Source: Halieaceae bacterium UBA4438
Lineage (GTDB): Bacteria > Pseudomonadota > Gammaproteobacteria > Pseudomonadales > Halieaceae
Direction of reading: 5' to 3'
Assembly (NCBI GenBank): GCA_002390485.1
Contig: DGPO01000018.1
Location: forward strand, 11,750 to 25,409
Length of the DNA: 13,660 nt
In this document: in pieces, positions 8,225 through 13,660 of the stretch
How the letters are laid out: every line of letters starts with the position of its first letter
Numbering within the stretch: the stretch's first letter is position 1
Translations under genes and position numbers: made by a program
Notes under the pieces: generated by a model
What the model saw: the letters and a program-made list of their open reading frames with translations, nothing else
Told to the model about the DNA's origin: nothing
The model's database searches: none

Positions 8225-8794
8225 ATGATGAGCACCGATGTGAATTCTCTCCTTGAGCTGCTGACCGACCGCGTTTCTCACAGCGCGTTGGGCCTTCCTG
8301 GTCCTACGCCGGATCAAATTACCGACATTGTTCGTGCAGGCATGCGAGCGCCTGATCATGGACTGCTGCGACCCTGGCATTTTGTTGTCATTGAGGGTGA
8401 TCGGCGGGAACAGCTGGGGACTGTGCTTCAGAACAGTTTACGACTTCGTGGCGTCACCGATGAGTCTCAATTGGCGAAAGCACTGAAGGCGCCACAGCGT
8501 GCACCCACAATTATTGCGGTCATGCTGCAGTTCAAGAACCACCCCAAGGTCGAGCGTAATGAACAAATTGGGTCTGCGGCTGCAGCGGCCTATGCCATGT
8601 CGCTGGCCTCAAACGCGTTGGGTTTCGGCTCGATGTGGCGAACGGGCGTGTACGCCACTGATCCGAGTGTGGTCGCGGCACTCGGCGGCGGTGTGCAAGA
8701 TGAAGTTATTGGCTTTTTGTATCTCGGAACGAGAGAAGGGCCATCAAAAAAGCTTCCGGTGCTTGACCCGGCTGAGTTCATGACGCATTTTTAG
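8225..8794 (+). CDS. YdjA-like nitroreductase family protein
   Basis: The 189-residue product resembles E. coli YdjA (about 183 residues) along its whole length: RAGMRAPDHGLLRPWHFVVIEG (about 39-60) matches the YdjA RAGMRAPDH...PWHFFVIEG signature, followed by NALGFGSMWRTG and the closing VIGFLYLGT...DPAEFMTHF. It should bind FMN as a homodimer in the cytoplasm and use NAD(P)H; YdjA has a reduced flavin-binding fold and no settled physiological substrate. The start may be ATG 8225 or the adjacent ATG 8228; an AGGATAGG sequence lies a little far upstream. It sits 24 bp after the FabY-like gene and 21 bp before the isomerase gene, so it is very likely in the same operon. It is clearly different from the nitroreductase at 2252 and not a local duplicate. 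Confidence 0.92.
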   Translation: MMSTDVNSLLELLTDRVSHSALGLPGPTPDQITDIVRAGMRAPDHGLLRPWHFVVIEGDRREQLGTVLQNSLRLRGVTDESQLAKALKAPQRAPTIIAVMLQFKNHPKVERNEQIGSAAAAAYAMSLASNALGFGSMWRTGVYATDPSVVAALGGGVQDEVIGFLYLGTREGPSKKLPVLDPAEFMTHF

Positions 8795-8815
8795 CGCTCT
8801 TTGGGGAGTGTTCTA

Positions 8816-9739
8816 ATGCGGTTGCTACGGTCGGTCTGGTGTCAGTTTGTTTTGATTGGCATGGTTCTGTTTGTCGCAGATCGCGCACTGTTTCCTGAGC
8901 CAAAACCGATCATTGGGCCCCCTAATGCTGAGCGTGTTGCGCTGCAAGTGCAGGCGTTGACCCAACTTCAAGGGAAGCCGCTCTCCACGGCGCAGCAACA
9001 GATGATCAAAGAGCGAGAACTCAGGGATGAGCTTCTTTTTACGGAGGCTTTGCACCGTGGATTCATAGAAGACGATCTGGTTGTTCAGCGCCGTCTTATT
9101 CGCAACATGCGGTTTATGGATCCGGAGCAAGACGCTGAGGACTCGCAGTTACTCACGCAGGCACTAGAGCTGCGCCTGCATCTTGCTGATGAGGTTATTC
9201 GCCGACGAACGGTGCAGGTCATGGAGACCTTGATCGTCGCGAGTCGCGGCGAGCCATCGATTTCAGAGGCGACGTTAAGGGCGGCATATCAGTCGCAGCT
9301 TGACCTTTTCGAGGAGCCAATACGATACAGTTTCAGTCACGTTTTTCTTCGCAACGAGGCAAGTCAGACACGTGTTGAGCAGCTTGTCACCGCACTCAGC
9401 GAGGGCGCAAGTCTGGCTGACGCGCGCGCGTTGGGTGATGTCTTTTTAGCGGGTTATACCTTTAAAGACCGGAGTCTCGCGGAGATTTCACGGCAATTTG
9501 GCGATGGCTTTACGCAGCGTTTTTCTGTCAAGGCCGAACGTTTGGGCCAGTGGGTGGGGCCGCTTCAATCGATTTTCGGAAATCACTGGGTGTGGGTAGA
9601 AGACATCGCTGAAAGTCGTGTCAAACGGTTTGACGAGGTCGCTCAGGACGTGGCGAGAGACATCCGGCGAGATCGAGACAGCGAAACTATAGAAAATTGG
9701 GTGAATGCGACGCTTGCGGGTTACGAGGTGCTGCTGTGA
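8816..9739 (+). CDS. membrane-anchored parvulin-like peptidyl-prolyl isomerase
   Basis: From the ATG at 8816 the protein has 307 residues; GGGGAG at 8803-8808 is a strong ribosome site 7 bp upstream and rules out the TTG at 8801. A single N-terminal hydrophobic segment (about residues 7-26) should anchor it in the inner membrane with the rest in the periplasm. A SurA/PpiC-like N-terminal helical region (about 35-165) precedes a parvulin rotamase-like domain: RYSFSHVFL (about 166-174), then GDVFL and RLGQWVGPLQSIFGNHWVWVEDI near the end. The closing RFDEVAQDVARDIRRDR helix is typical of these chaperones. Some rotamase active-site positions look diverged, so it may be a chaperone rather than an active isomerase (inference). 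Its stop overlaps the start of the HupE/UreJ gene by 4 bp, implying translational coupling and a joint function at the envelope. Confidence 0.8.
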   Translation: MRLLRSVWCQFVLIGMVLFVADRALFPEPKPIIGPPNAERVALQVQALTQLQGKPLSTAQQQMIKERELRDELLFTEALHRGFIEDDLVVQRRLIRNMRFMDPEQDAEDSQLLTQALELRLHLADEVIRRRTVQVMETLIVASRGEPSISEATLRAAYQSQLDLFEEPIRYSFSHVFLRNEASQTRVEQLVTALSEGASLADARALGDVFLAGYTFKDRSLAEISRQFGDGFTQRFSVKAERLGQWVGPLQSIFGNHWVWVEDIAESRVKRFDEVAQDVARDIRRDRDSETIENWVNATLAGYEVLL

Positions 9740-10713
9740 GAAGATGTTTGAGTGTTCTACTGCTGCTTGTAACGCCACTGATTGCCGAGGCACATCGCTT
9801 TGCGCCATCAGCGCTCGATGTACGCGCTCTGTCTAACGGCGAAATTTCTGTTGTTTGGAAAACGCCGGTTCAAGCAACATCAAACGTACCGATGTTACCT
9901 GTAGCTCCCGCGGGTTGTGACGTAATTTCTGAAACGCCTTGGTTTCCGGAGGGGACCGGGAAGGTCCTTCGACAACAGTGGTCGTGCGGTGATGCAACAC
10001 TTGAAGGTCTAGTGCTGAGCGTTTCGGGGCTGGCTGCTAATCAGTCTTCGGCGGTCGTGTCGGTGAGGCCTCAGCCCGACGTGTTTTTTCAAGAAGTCCT
10101 CACTGTCCAAAATCCAGAGTTTCTGGTGCCGGCTCAGCGCTCTGCCCTGTCGACGGCGCTGCATTACTTGTGGCTTGGTGCTGAACACATTGCGGTGGGT
10201 ACCGACCACCTGTTTTTTGTCGCGGGTCTTTTGTTACTGGTCGGATGGGGAAGACGCTTGTTTTACACTGTCACCGCATTCACCGTGGGTCACAGTGTGA
10301 CCTTGGCGCTCGTGTCGCTGGGCATTGTGGCTAATCCCGAGTCGTTAATTGAGTGGCTCATTGCCGTCTCCATTTGGGTGCTCGCCGTAGAGCTATCACG
10401 GCCTGGGCGAGAGAGCAGGCTTTGGCAACGGCCCTGGTACCTCGCAGGCGGATTCGGTCTACTTCACGGCATGGGCTTCGCTGGGGCTCTGGCGGAGACT
10501 GGACTACCGCAACTGTACCTGCCGACCGCATTGCTGTTTTTCAATCTGGGAATTGAGGCGGGCCAGCTTACGTTCATTGCACTTCTGACCGGCGTTGGAC
10601 TGGTCGTGACCCGCTTCAGCCGGGCGACGTGGCTGTCACGGGCGCCGGTTTACGTTCTTGGCGCCGTTTCGACGTTTTGGGTGCTCGACCGAACCAGCGC
10701 TTTGTTTGGATAA
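9736..10713 (+). CDS. HupE/UreJ-family membrane protein
   Basis: The GTG at 9736 overlaps the previous stop (GTGA) and has GAGGTG at 9724-9729 as ribosome site; an in-frame GTG at 9697 would destroy the signal peptide. The 325-residue product has a signal peptide (about 1-19, cleaved before HRFAPS), a periplasmic beta-rich domain (about 20-135, with Cys61 and Cys84 that may pair), and a C-terminal membrane domain with about six or seven segments. The membrane domain opens with the HupE/UreJ signature GAEHIAVGTDHLFF, giving Glu150, His151, Asp157 and His158, followed by His186 (TVGHS), His244 (LLHGMGF) and Glu274. These polar residues inside the membrane are the presumed metal site. Relatives are proposed nickel or cobalt permeases linked to hydrogenase or urease, but no such enzyme is in the window, so the metal is open. 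The stop is 5 bp from the convergent lipoprotein gene. Confidence 0.88.
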   Translation: MRRCLSVLLLLVTPLIAEAHRFAPSALDVRALSNGEISVVWKTPVQATSNVPMLPVAPAGCDVISETPWFPEGTGKVLRQQWSCGDATLEGLVLSVSGLAANQSSAVVSVRPQPDVFFQEVLTVQNPEFLVPAQRSALSTALHYLWLGAEHIAVGTDHLFFVAGLLLLVGWGRRLFYTVTAFTVGHSVTLALVSLGIVANPESLIEWLIAVSIWVLAVELSRPGRESRLWQRPWYLAGGFGLLHGMGFAGALAETGLPQLYLPTALLFFNLGIEAGQLTFIALLTGVGLVVTRFSRATWLSRAPVYVLGAVSTFWVLDRTSALFG

Positions 10714-10718
10714 TCCGC

Positions 10719-11528
10719 TCAGTCAGGGTTTCCAGGCCATTTCGACATAGGGACTAAAGGGTGAAGCGCAATAGCAACGCCTTCTTCGATGTGGCTTTCA
10801 TTACCCAAAATTTCGCGACGACGAATAAATCCTGAACCGCTGCGAACGTCAACAGCCTCATTAAGGGCAATGCCGCCTTCTCCACTGAACAAAAGCTTCA
10901 GGTCGGCATTAAAGACAGAGACACGAACTGTGGTCGCTGCGACAGGTACGCCCCAATTGAAGTTGACCGACACGCCATCGCCGGCGCCTTGTGTCGGGGG
11001 TTTTCGGCTCACGCCATCCCAACGTGCGACGCGGTTTACACCCTGTGTAAAGTACACGTCTTTTTCCAGGAGATCGGTGAAGACAAGTGCGTCTATCTGC
11101 GCGCTTTCCATAATCTGGTCACGCACAGTTTGGACAATGCGAGAAAATGTTTTCCCGTTGACACGCCCTGTCGTGGGGTCGACTGGATTACCGTACATCG
11201 ATACGGCGTTTCGCCATCGCTGTGAAAACTCTCTTGAAGAAACGACTTCCCAGCCGTGACGTGCAAGCGCCGCGGCGACGACAACATCGACCGACTTTTC
11301 TTTTTTCTGCATGTACTTTCGTGAGGGTGACCCTAAGTTGATGTCTGCGATCACGACGCGTTTTATCTGGGCCGTGGCCAAGGCCTCCTGGTCGATCGAA
11401 TTAGTCGGCGTGGTCGAGTTGTAACCGCCACCAGAAATAGGCCCCGATGCGCAGCCGTTAAGCAGTGCAAGACCGGTCAGCACAGCGGTAAAATAAATGC
11501 TCAAAGCACGTTTATTAGTAGTGGACAC
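10719..11528 (-). CDS. uncharacterised lipoprotein
   Basis: I do not recognise this family. The GTG at 11528 is preferred because GAGGG lies 5 bp upstream; the ATG at 11540 adds four residues but has no ribosome site, and a still longer frame reaches into the divergent esterase gene. The 269-residue product has a lipoprotein signal peptide with KR at 6-7, a hydrophobic core and lipobox LNGC (Cys26), then a flexible Ser/Gly/Thr stretch to about 48. The mature part begins with QIKRVVIADINLG, then DVVVAAALARHGWEVVSSREFSQRW and DALVFTDL. This alternation of strand, helix and strand resembles TolB-N/CsgG-like lipoprotein folds, but that is a structural guess. Asp261... the tail is short and charged (KWPGNPD). 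It should sit at the inner or outer membrane facing the periplasm. It is divergent from the YbfF-like gene across about 60 bp. Confidence 0.78.
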   Translation of the reverse strand: MSTTNKRALSIYFTAVLTGLALLNGCASGPISGGGYNSTTPTNSIDQEALATAQIKRVVIADINLGSPSRKYMQKKEKSVDVVVAAALARHGWEVVSSREFSQRWRNAVSMYGNPVDPTTGRVNGKTFSRIVQTVRDQIMESAQIDALVFTDLLEKDVYFTQGVNRVARWDGVSRKPPTQGAGDGVSVNFNWGVPVAATTVRVSVFNADLKLLFSGEGGIALNEAVDVRSGSGFIRRREILGNESHIEEGVAIALHPLVPMSKWPGNPD

Positions 11529-11591
11529 AGTATCCCTCATAGCGACGACAAAGAAGTAAGCTGGCGTGATCGTAACAAAGGAGAACCACGA

Positions 11592-12377
11592 GTGGCAGAC
11601 CATTTAAACGTTAGATCGACGGGGCAAGGCGATCGCGCGGTCGTGTTACTGCACGGTTTGTTTGGTTCGGGCAATAACTTAGGCCAGTTAGCACGAGGCC
11701 TTAGCCATGACTTTCGTGTCTTTAGTGTCGACTTGCCCGATCACGGCCGTTCGAGTTGGCTTGAAAGGCCCTCTGTTGCGCAGTATGCCGAGCGAGTCGC
11801 CCAGTGGATGGACGCTGAGAAGCTGACTGAGGTCTTGCTGGTGGGCCATTCGCTGGGGGGTAAAGTCGCCATGCATATGGCACTCATGCGCTCAGACCTG
11901 GTTCATAAGCTCATCGTGTTGGATATCGCGCCAAAGGCGTATGAACGTCGTCACGACCCCATTTTTTTAGCCCTACGGTCAGTAGAGGACGGCCGTGTGG
12001 GCACACGGCGCGAAGCACGGGAGCTTCTGCTGCGTCACCTGGACGAGTCTCAGGTGGCCGACTTTCTCCTGGCAAGTGCCGTGCTTTCAGATGAGGGGTT
12101 TCTTCGTTGGCGCTTTAACCTTGCGGGCCTCGAGGCGGGCTACGTTTCTATTCTAGCGGCGGTTGGCGTGGGGCAGAGTGAAGCGTTGTGCTTCGATGGC
12201 CCCGTGCTCTTCATACGCGGTGCGCATTCCGACTATGTTCCCACCGACGCAAAGACAGCTTTCACACCGCTTTTTAAGCGCCTTCAGATGGTTACCGTAA
12301 AGAATGCGGGGCACTGGCTGCACCAAGAGCAACCGGAAACAGTGCTTACGATTGTCCGTCGCTTTTTCGCACCATGA
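11592..12377 (+). CDS. alpha/beta-hydrolase, YbfF-like esterase
   Basis: The 261-residue product is an alpha/beta hydrolase resembling E. coli YbfF (acyl-CoA thioesterase/esterase) from end to end. It has the oxyanion-hole HGLFGSGNNLGQLAR (21-35), the nucleophile elbow GHSLGG with Ser87, and AGHWLHQEQPE with His241. The acid is most likely Asp111 in VLDIAP: in YbfF, as I recall it, the triad is Ser89-Asp113-His234, and the 24-residue Ser-Asp spacing is the same here. It should hydrolyse short acyl esters or thioesters in the cytoplasm; natural substrate unknown. The GTG start has a strong AAGGAG site at 11578-11583, 8 bp upstream, and no better start exists. It stands alone, divergent from the lipoprotein gene and followed by a long gene-free gap. 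Confidence 0.9.
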   Translation: MADHLNVRSTGQGDRAVVLLHGLFGSGNNLGQLARGLSHDFRVFSVDLPDHGRSSWLERPSVAQYAERVAQWMDAEKLTEVLLVGHSLGGKVAMHMALMRSDLVHKLIVLDIAPKAYERRHDPIFLALRSVEDGRVGTRREARELLLRHLDESQVADFLLASAVLSDEGFLRWRFNLAGLEAGYVSILAAVGVGQSEALCFDGPVLFIRGAHSDYVPTDAKTAFTPLFKRLQMVTVKNAGHWLHQEQPETVLTIVRRFFAP

Positions 12378-12401
12378 ACGTGCGTCTTTTGCGATCAAAA
12401 G

Positions 12402-12422
12402 TGTCCACAGAACCTGTGGATA
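12402..12422 (+). terminator. inverted repeat after the esterase gene, overlapping a perfect DnaA-box 9-mer
   Basis: The arms TCCACAG (12404-12410) and CTGTGGA (12414-12420) flank a 3-base spacer; as RNA the stem extends by one G-U and one U-A pair to nine pairs. It starts 24 bases after the esterase stop, which suits a terminator, but no T-run follows (ATTTGG), so termination would be weak. The right arm is part of TGTGGATAA (12415-12423), the exact complement of the DnaA-box consensus TTATCCACA, and the left arm forms a second box-like 9-mer (12401-12409) with two mismatches. Hairpin and DnaA-binding readings cannot be separated from the sequence. Confidence 0.4.
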
Positions 12423-12484
12423 ATTTGGTGGGTAATTTGTTCGTTGGCGCCAGAAACCCTTTGTCTATTGGGTCGTTCTCAGAT

Positions 12485-12501
12485 TGGTTAAAAATTAACC
12501 A
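12485..12501 (+). terminator. AT-rich inverted repeat, weak terminator candidate
   Basis: TGGTTAA and TTAACCA are perfect 7-base arms around AAA, followed by CTATCTATTTTTA. The stem has only two G-C pairs next to each other, so the hairpin is weak, but the T-rich tail makes it the best terminator-like element downstream of the esterase. It could also be a protein-binding palindrome. It has the same geometry (7-3-7) as the repeat at 12404-12420. Confidence 0.35.
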
Positions 12502-12697
12502 CTATCTATTTTTACAATAAAATCAATAAGTTATGAGTCATTTGTAAAGCGATTTGAAGGGACTGACGACTAAGTAGGGTTAAACGAGGAGCCGATAGCC
12601 CGATGTGAATAAGATATTTTCATGAGTCAATAGGTTTTACAAAAAATATTGTTTTTTTTTTGACACGGCGCGCCGAAATAGCATCGTTTTCGGTGGG

Positions 12698-13054
12698 CTA
12701 CTGGCCTCGGTAAACGCAGCCAACAGTGCATGTTTCACGAATCTCGACCGCACAAAGCTCAGCAAGCCTCGGTTTTAAATGATTCCAGATCCACTTAGCG
12801 AGATTTTCGCTGGTTGGATTTTCGAGACCTTTAACGTCGTTGAGATAATAGTGATCGAGTTGATCGAGAAGCGGGGCGAATGCTCCCTTTATGTCATCAA
12901 AATCCATGACCCAACCCGTTTCAGGATTTACTTCACCGTCGATCGTCAGACGCACAAAGAAAGAGTGACCGTGTAGCCTCGCGCAGGGGTGTCCCTCGGG
13001 AACGAATGGGAGCCGGTGTGCCGCTTCAAAACGAAAGTCTTTGTAAAGTTCCAC
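12698..13054 (-). CDS. queD: 6-carboxytetrahydropterin synthase QueD
   Basis: The 118-residue product matches E. coli QueD closely in length and sequence. It converts 7,8-dihydroneopterin triphosphate to 6-carboxytetrahydropterin, the second step toward queuosine, the modified base of tRNAs with GUN anticodons. Zinc ligands are His13 (FEAAHRLP), His28 and His30 (RLHGHSF); the catalytic Cys24 ([10 protein letters not shown]), Asp67-His68 (LDHYYLND) and Glu107 (RETCT) are in place, as are the substrate-site residues in [14 protein letters not shown]. The start is GTG 13054: an in-frame stop lies seven codons upstream and no other start codon intervenes, though the ribosome site is poor. It is transcribed away from the tRNA-Val/tRNA-Asp operon; tRNA-Asp with GUC anticodon is itself a queuosine substrate. 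I see no preQ1 riboswitch in its leader. Confidence 0.95.
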   Translation of the reverse strand: MELYKDFRFEAAHRLPFVPEGHPCARLHGHSFFVRLTIDGEVNPETGWVMDFDDIKGAFAPLLDQLDHYYLNDVKGLENPTSENLAKWIWNHLKPRLAELCAVEIRETCTVGCVYRGQ

Positions 13055-13154
13055 GGTGGATACTCGAGCTGTTCATTAAAGCGCGGAGTTTACACAAGTT
13101 GCGGATATCTCGTTACATAATTGAAAAAAATGCAGGTGAATGCGTGAAAGGCAA

Positions 13155-13182
13155 TTGACACTAAAGCAGGCGTCTCTATAAT
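13155..13182 (+). promoter_or_regulatory. consensus sigma70 promoter of the tRNA operon
   Basis: TTGACA (13155-13160) and TATAAT (13177-13182) are both perfect hexamers, 16 bp apart, and are followed by a G+C-leaning discriminator (CGCCACG), a pattern typical of strong, growth-rate-controlled stable-RNA promoters. Transcription would start near 13189, about nine bases before the tRNA-Val 5' end. Confidence 0.85.
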
Positions 13183-13197
13183 CGCCACGTCTTTCAG

Positions 13198-13273
13198 GGG
13201 TGATTAGCTCAGCTGGGAGAGCATCTGCCTTACAAGCAGAGGGTCGGCGGTTCGATCCCGTCATCACCCACCA
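13198..13273 (+). tRNA. tRNA-Val (anticodon TAC)
   Basis: A complete 76-base cloverleaf can be drawn. The acceptor stem GGGTGAT pairs fully with ATCACCC, with discriminator A and an encoded CCA. The D stem is GCTC/GAGC. The anticodon stem TCTGC/GCAGA holds the loop CTTACAA, giving anticodon TAC (valine). The T arm is GGCGG-TTCGATC-CCGTC with one G-T pair. It is the first gene of a two-tRNA transcript. Confidence 0.97.
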
Positions 13274-13304
13274 TTCTCTTCTGGAGTTTGGATAGTACAC
13301 AACA

Positions 13305-13319
13305 GACACTTTAAGTGTC
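13305..13319 (+). repeat. short inverted repeat between the two tRNAs
   Basis: GACACTT and AAGTGTC flank a single T, able to fold as a five-pair hairpin with loop TTTAA. It lies nine bases before the tRNA-Asp 5' end and has no T-run, so it is more likely a spacer hairpin relevant to processing of the dicistronic precursor than a terminator. Confidence 0.5.
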
Positions 13320-13327
13320 GTCTACCT

Positions 13328-13404
13328 GGAGCGGTAGTTCAGTTGGTTAGAATACCGGCCTGTCACGCCGGGGGTCGCGGGTTCGAGTCCCGTCCGCTCC
13401 GCCA
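13328..13404 (+). tRNA. tRNA-Asp (anticodon GTC)
   Basis: A complete 77-base cloverleaf with acceptor stem GGAGCGG/CCGCTCC, discriminator G and encoded CCA. The anticodon stem CCGGC/GCCGG holds CTGTCAC, giving anticodon GTC (aspartate). The T arm is GCGGG-TTCGAGT-CCCGT, ending with a G-T pair. It follows tRNA-Val by 54 bases and shares its promoter; its G34 is a substrate for queuosine modification. Confidence 0.97.
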
Positions 13405-13660
13405 TTACTTCTAGACAGCGTACCTACGCAAATTTTCTCTCAACTCTGTGTAAAGAGTCTGTGTACTTCAATGGTTCACGGCGACTTTTCAGATGAATCT
13501 AGCGTGATTGAAGTGGGGCATTTGGCAGGTAATAAAGGGCGGATATGCGTCTTTCTTTGCGCGCGTCACAAAATCCAAATCAGCCTCCAATGTCGCTCCC
13601 CACAACCAACAGCAGTTAAACAACAGCAATCATGGCCCTGTTTCCAAAGACCTACTTTTT
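13405..13660. other. region after tRNA-Asp, no recognised gene; one open frame to the window edge
   Basis: No strong terminator follows the tRNA: GCGTA-CC-TACGC then AAATTTTCT (near 13418-13440) is the only weak candidate. On the plus strand a frame stays open from ATG 13471 to the window end (63 codons), reading MVHGDFSDESSVIEV onward, but its ribosome site is poor, its last third (QPTAVKQQQSWPCFQRP) looks unlike a folded protein, and I recognise nothing. Another ATG at 13632 (MALFPKTYF, then the edge) could be the true start of the next gene. Neither is asserted as a gene. Confidence 0.4.

Larger units (their letters stand above)
12378..12697. other. 320-bp convergent intergenic region, AT-rich, no gene seen
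   Basis: This gap lies between two convergent genes and holds no credible reading frame on either strand. Base content is uneven: I count 13 G+C in 60 bases at 12481-12540 and again at 12601-12660 (22%), against 27-28 of 60 in the flanking blocks. It contains two short inverted repeats (listed separately), a run of ten T at 12652-12661, and a perfect 10-bp palindrome CGGCGCGCCG at 12666-12675. A TTGACA at 12660-12665 looks like a -35 box but has no matching -10. Terminators for both flanking genes are expected here, and a small RNA is possible but not demonstrated. Confidence 0.7.

Noticed and set aside
2252..8794. The two nitroreductases as a gene duplication
   Set aside because: They differ in length (224 and 189 residues) and in every diagnostic motif; they belong to separate subfamilies.
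9697..9735. Upstream GTG start for the HupE/UreJ gene
   Set aside because: It would put 13 non-hydrophobic residues ahead of a good signal peptide; the GTG at 9736 has a ribosome site and the typical 4-bp overlap.
10789..11259. 156-codon open frame antisense to the lipoprotein
   Set aside because: Low-complexity Ser/Arg/Thr-rich translation with no ribosome site; the opposite strand gives a coherent lipoprotein.
12673..12693. Hairpin CCGAAA/TTTCGG as the queD terminator
   Set aside because: On the queD strand it is followed by CGCGCCGTGTC and an A-run, not a T-run, so it does not have terminator form.
12660..12697. Promoter starting at TTGACA (12660-12665)
   Set aside because: No acceptable -10 hexamer lies 16-18 bp downstream and the region leads only into the antisense side of queD.

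Overview
The window looks like ordinary chromosome from a free-living, probably marine, gammaproteobacterium. The gene families (FabY-type initiating ketosynthase, RibBX-type riboflavin protein, YdjA-like nitroreductase, YbfF-like esterase, QueD, CCA-encoded tRNA-Val/tRNA-Asp pair) and protein texture would fit the OM60/NOR5 (Halieaceae) group. That placement is inference by recognition; no marker gene here settles it. I see no transposase, integrase, phage gene, CRISPR array or toxin-antitoxin pair.

Layout, left to right. (i) 1-2926, + strand: a glutathione S-transferase cut by the left edge, a secreted S41-type protease lipoprotein, and a nitroreductase. (ii) 2930-6315, - strand: an AraC-family regulator with a DJ-1/PfpI-like N-domain, then a thiolase, then a RibB protein with a degenerate GTP cyclohydrolase II domain (RibBX type); the last two are 15 bp apart and surely co-transcribed. 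(iii) 6398-10713, + strand, divergent from the regulator: a tight run of FabY-like ketosynthase, YdjA-like nitroreductase, membrane-anchored parvulin-like isomerase and HupE/UreJ-family membrane protein, with gaps of 24 bp, 21 bp and a 4-bp overlap. (iv) 10719-12377: an unrecognised lipoprotein (-) divergent from a YbfF-like esterase (+). (v) 12378-12697: a 320-bp gene-free convergent gap with two AT-rich blocks, inverted repeats and a perfect DnaA-box 9-mer. (vi) 12698-13404: queD (-) divergent from a tRNA-Val/tRNA-Asp operon (+) with a consensus sigma70 promoter. (vii) 13405-13660: no recognisable gene, only one unproven open frame running off the right edge.

How the genes may work together: the regulator sits between two Claisen-condensing enzymes that both use acetyl-CoA, the thiolase (acetoacetyl-CoA) and the FabY-like synthase (start of fatty acid synthesis), so it may balance acetyl-CoA use. 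RibBX supplies a riboflavin precursor, and the two nitroreductases would use FMN, though nothing in the sequence links them in regulation. The parvulin/HupE pair looks like an envelope module, perhaps for metal uptake, translationally coupled behind the lipid gene. I found no clear undescribed system; the items most worth a second look are the parvulin-HupE pair, the regulator arrangement, the orphan lipoprotein and the 12.4-12.7 kb intergenic region.
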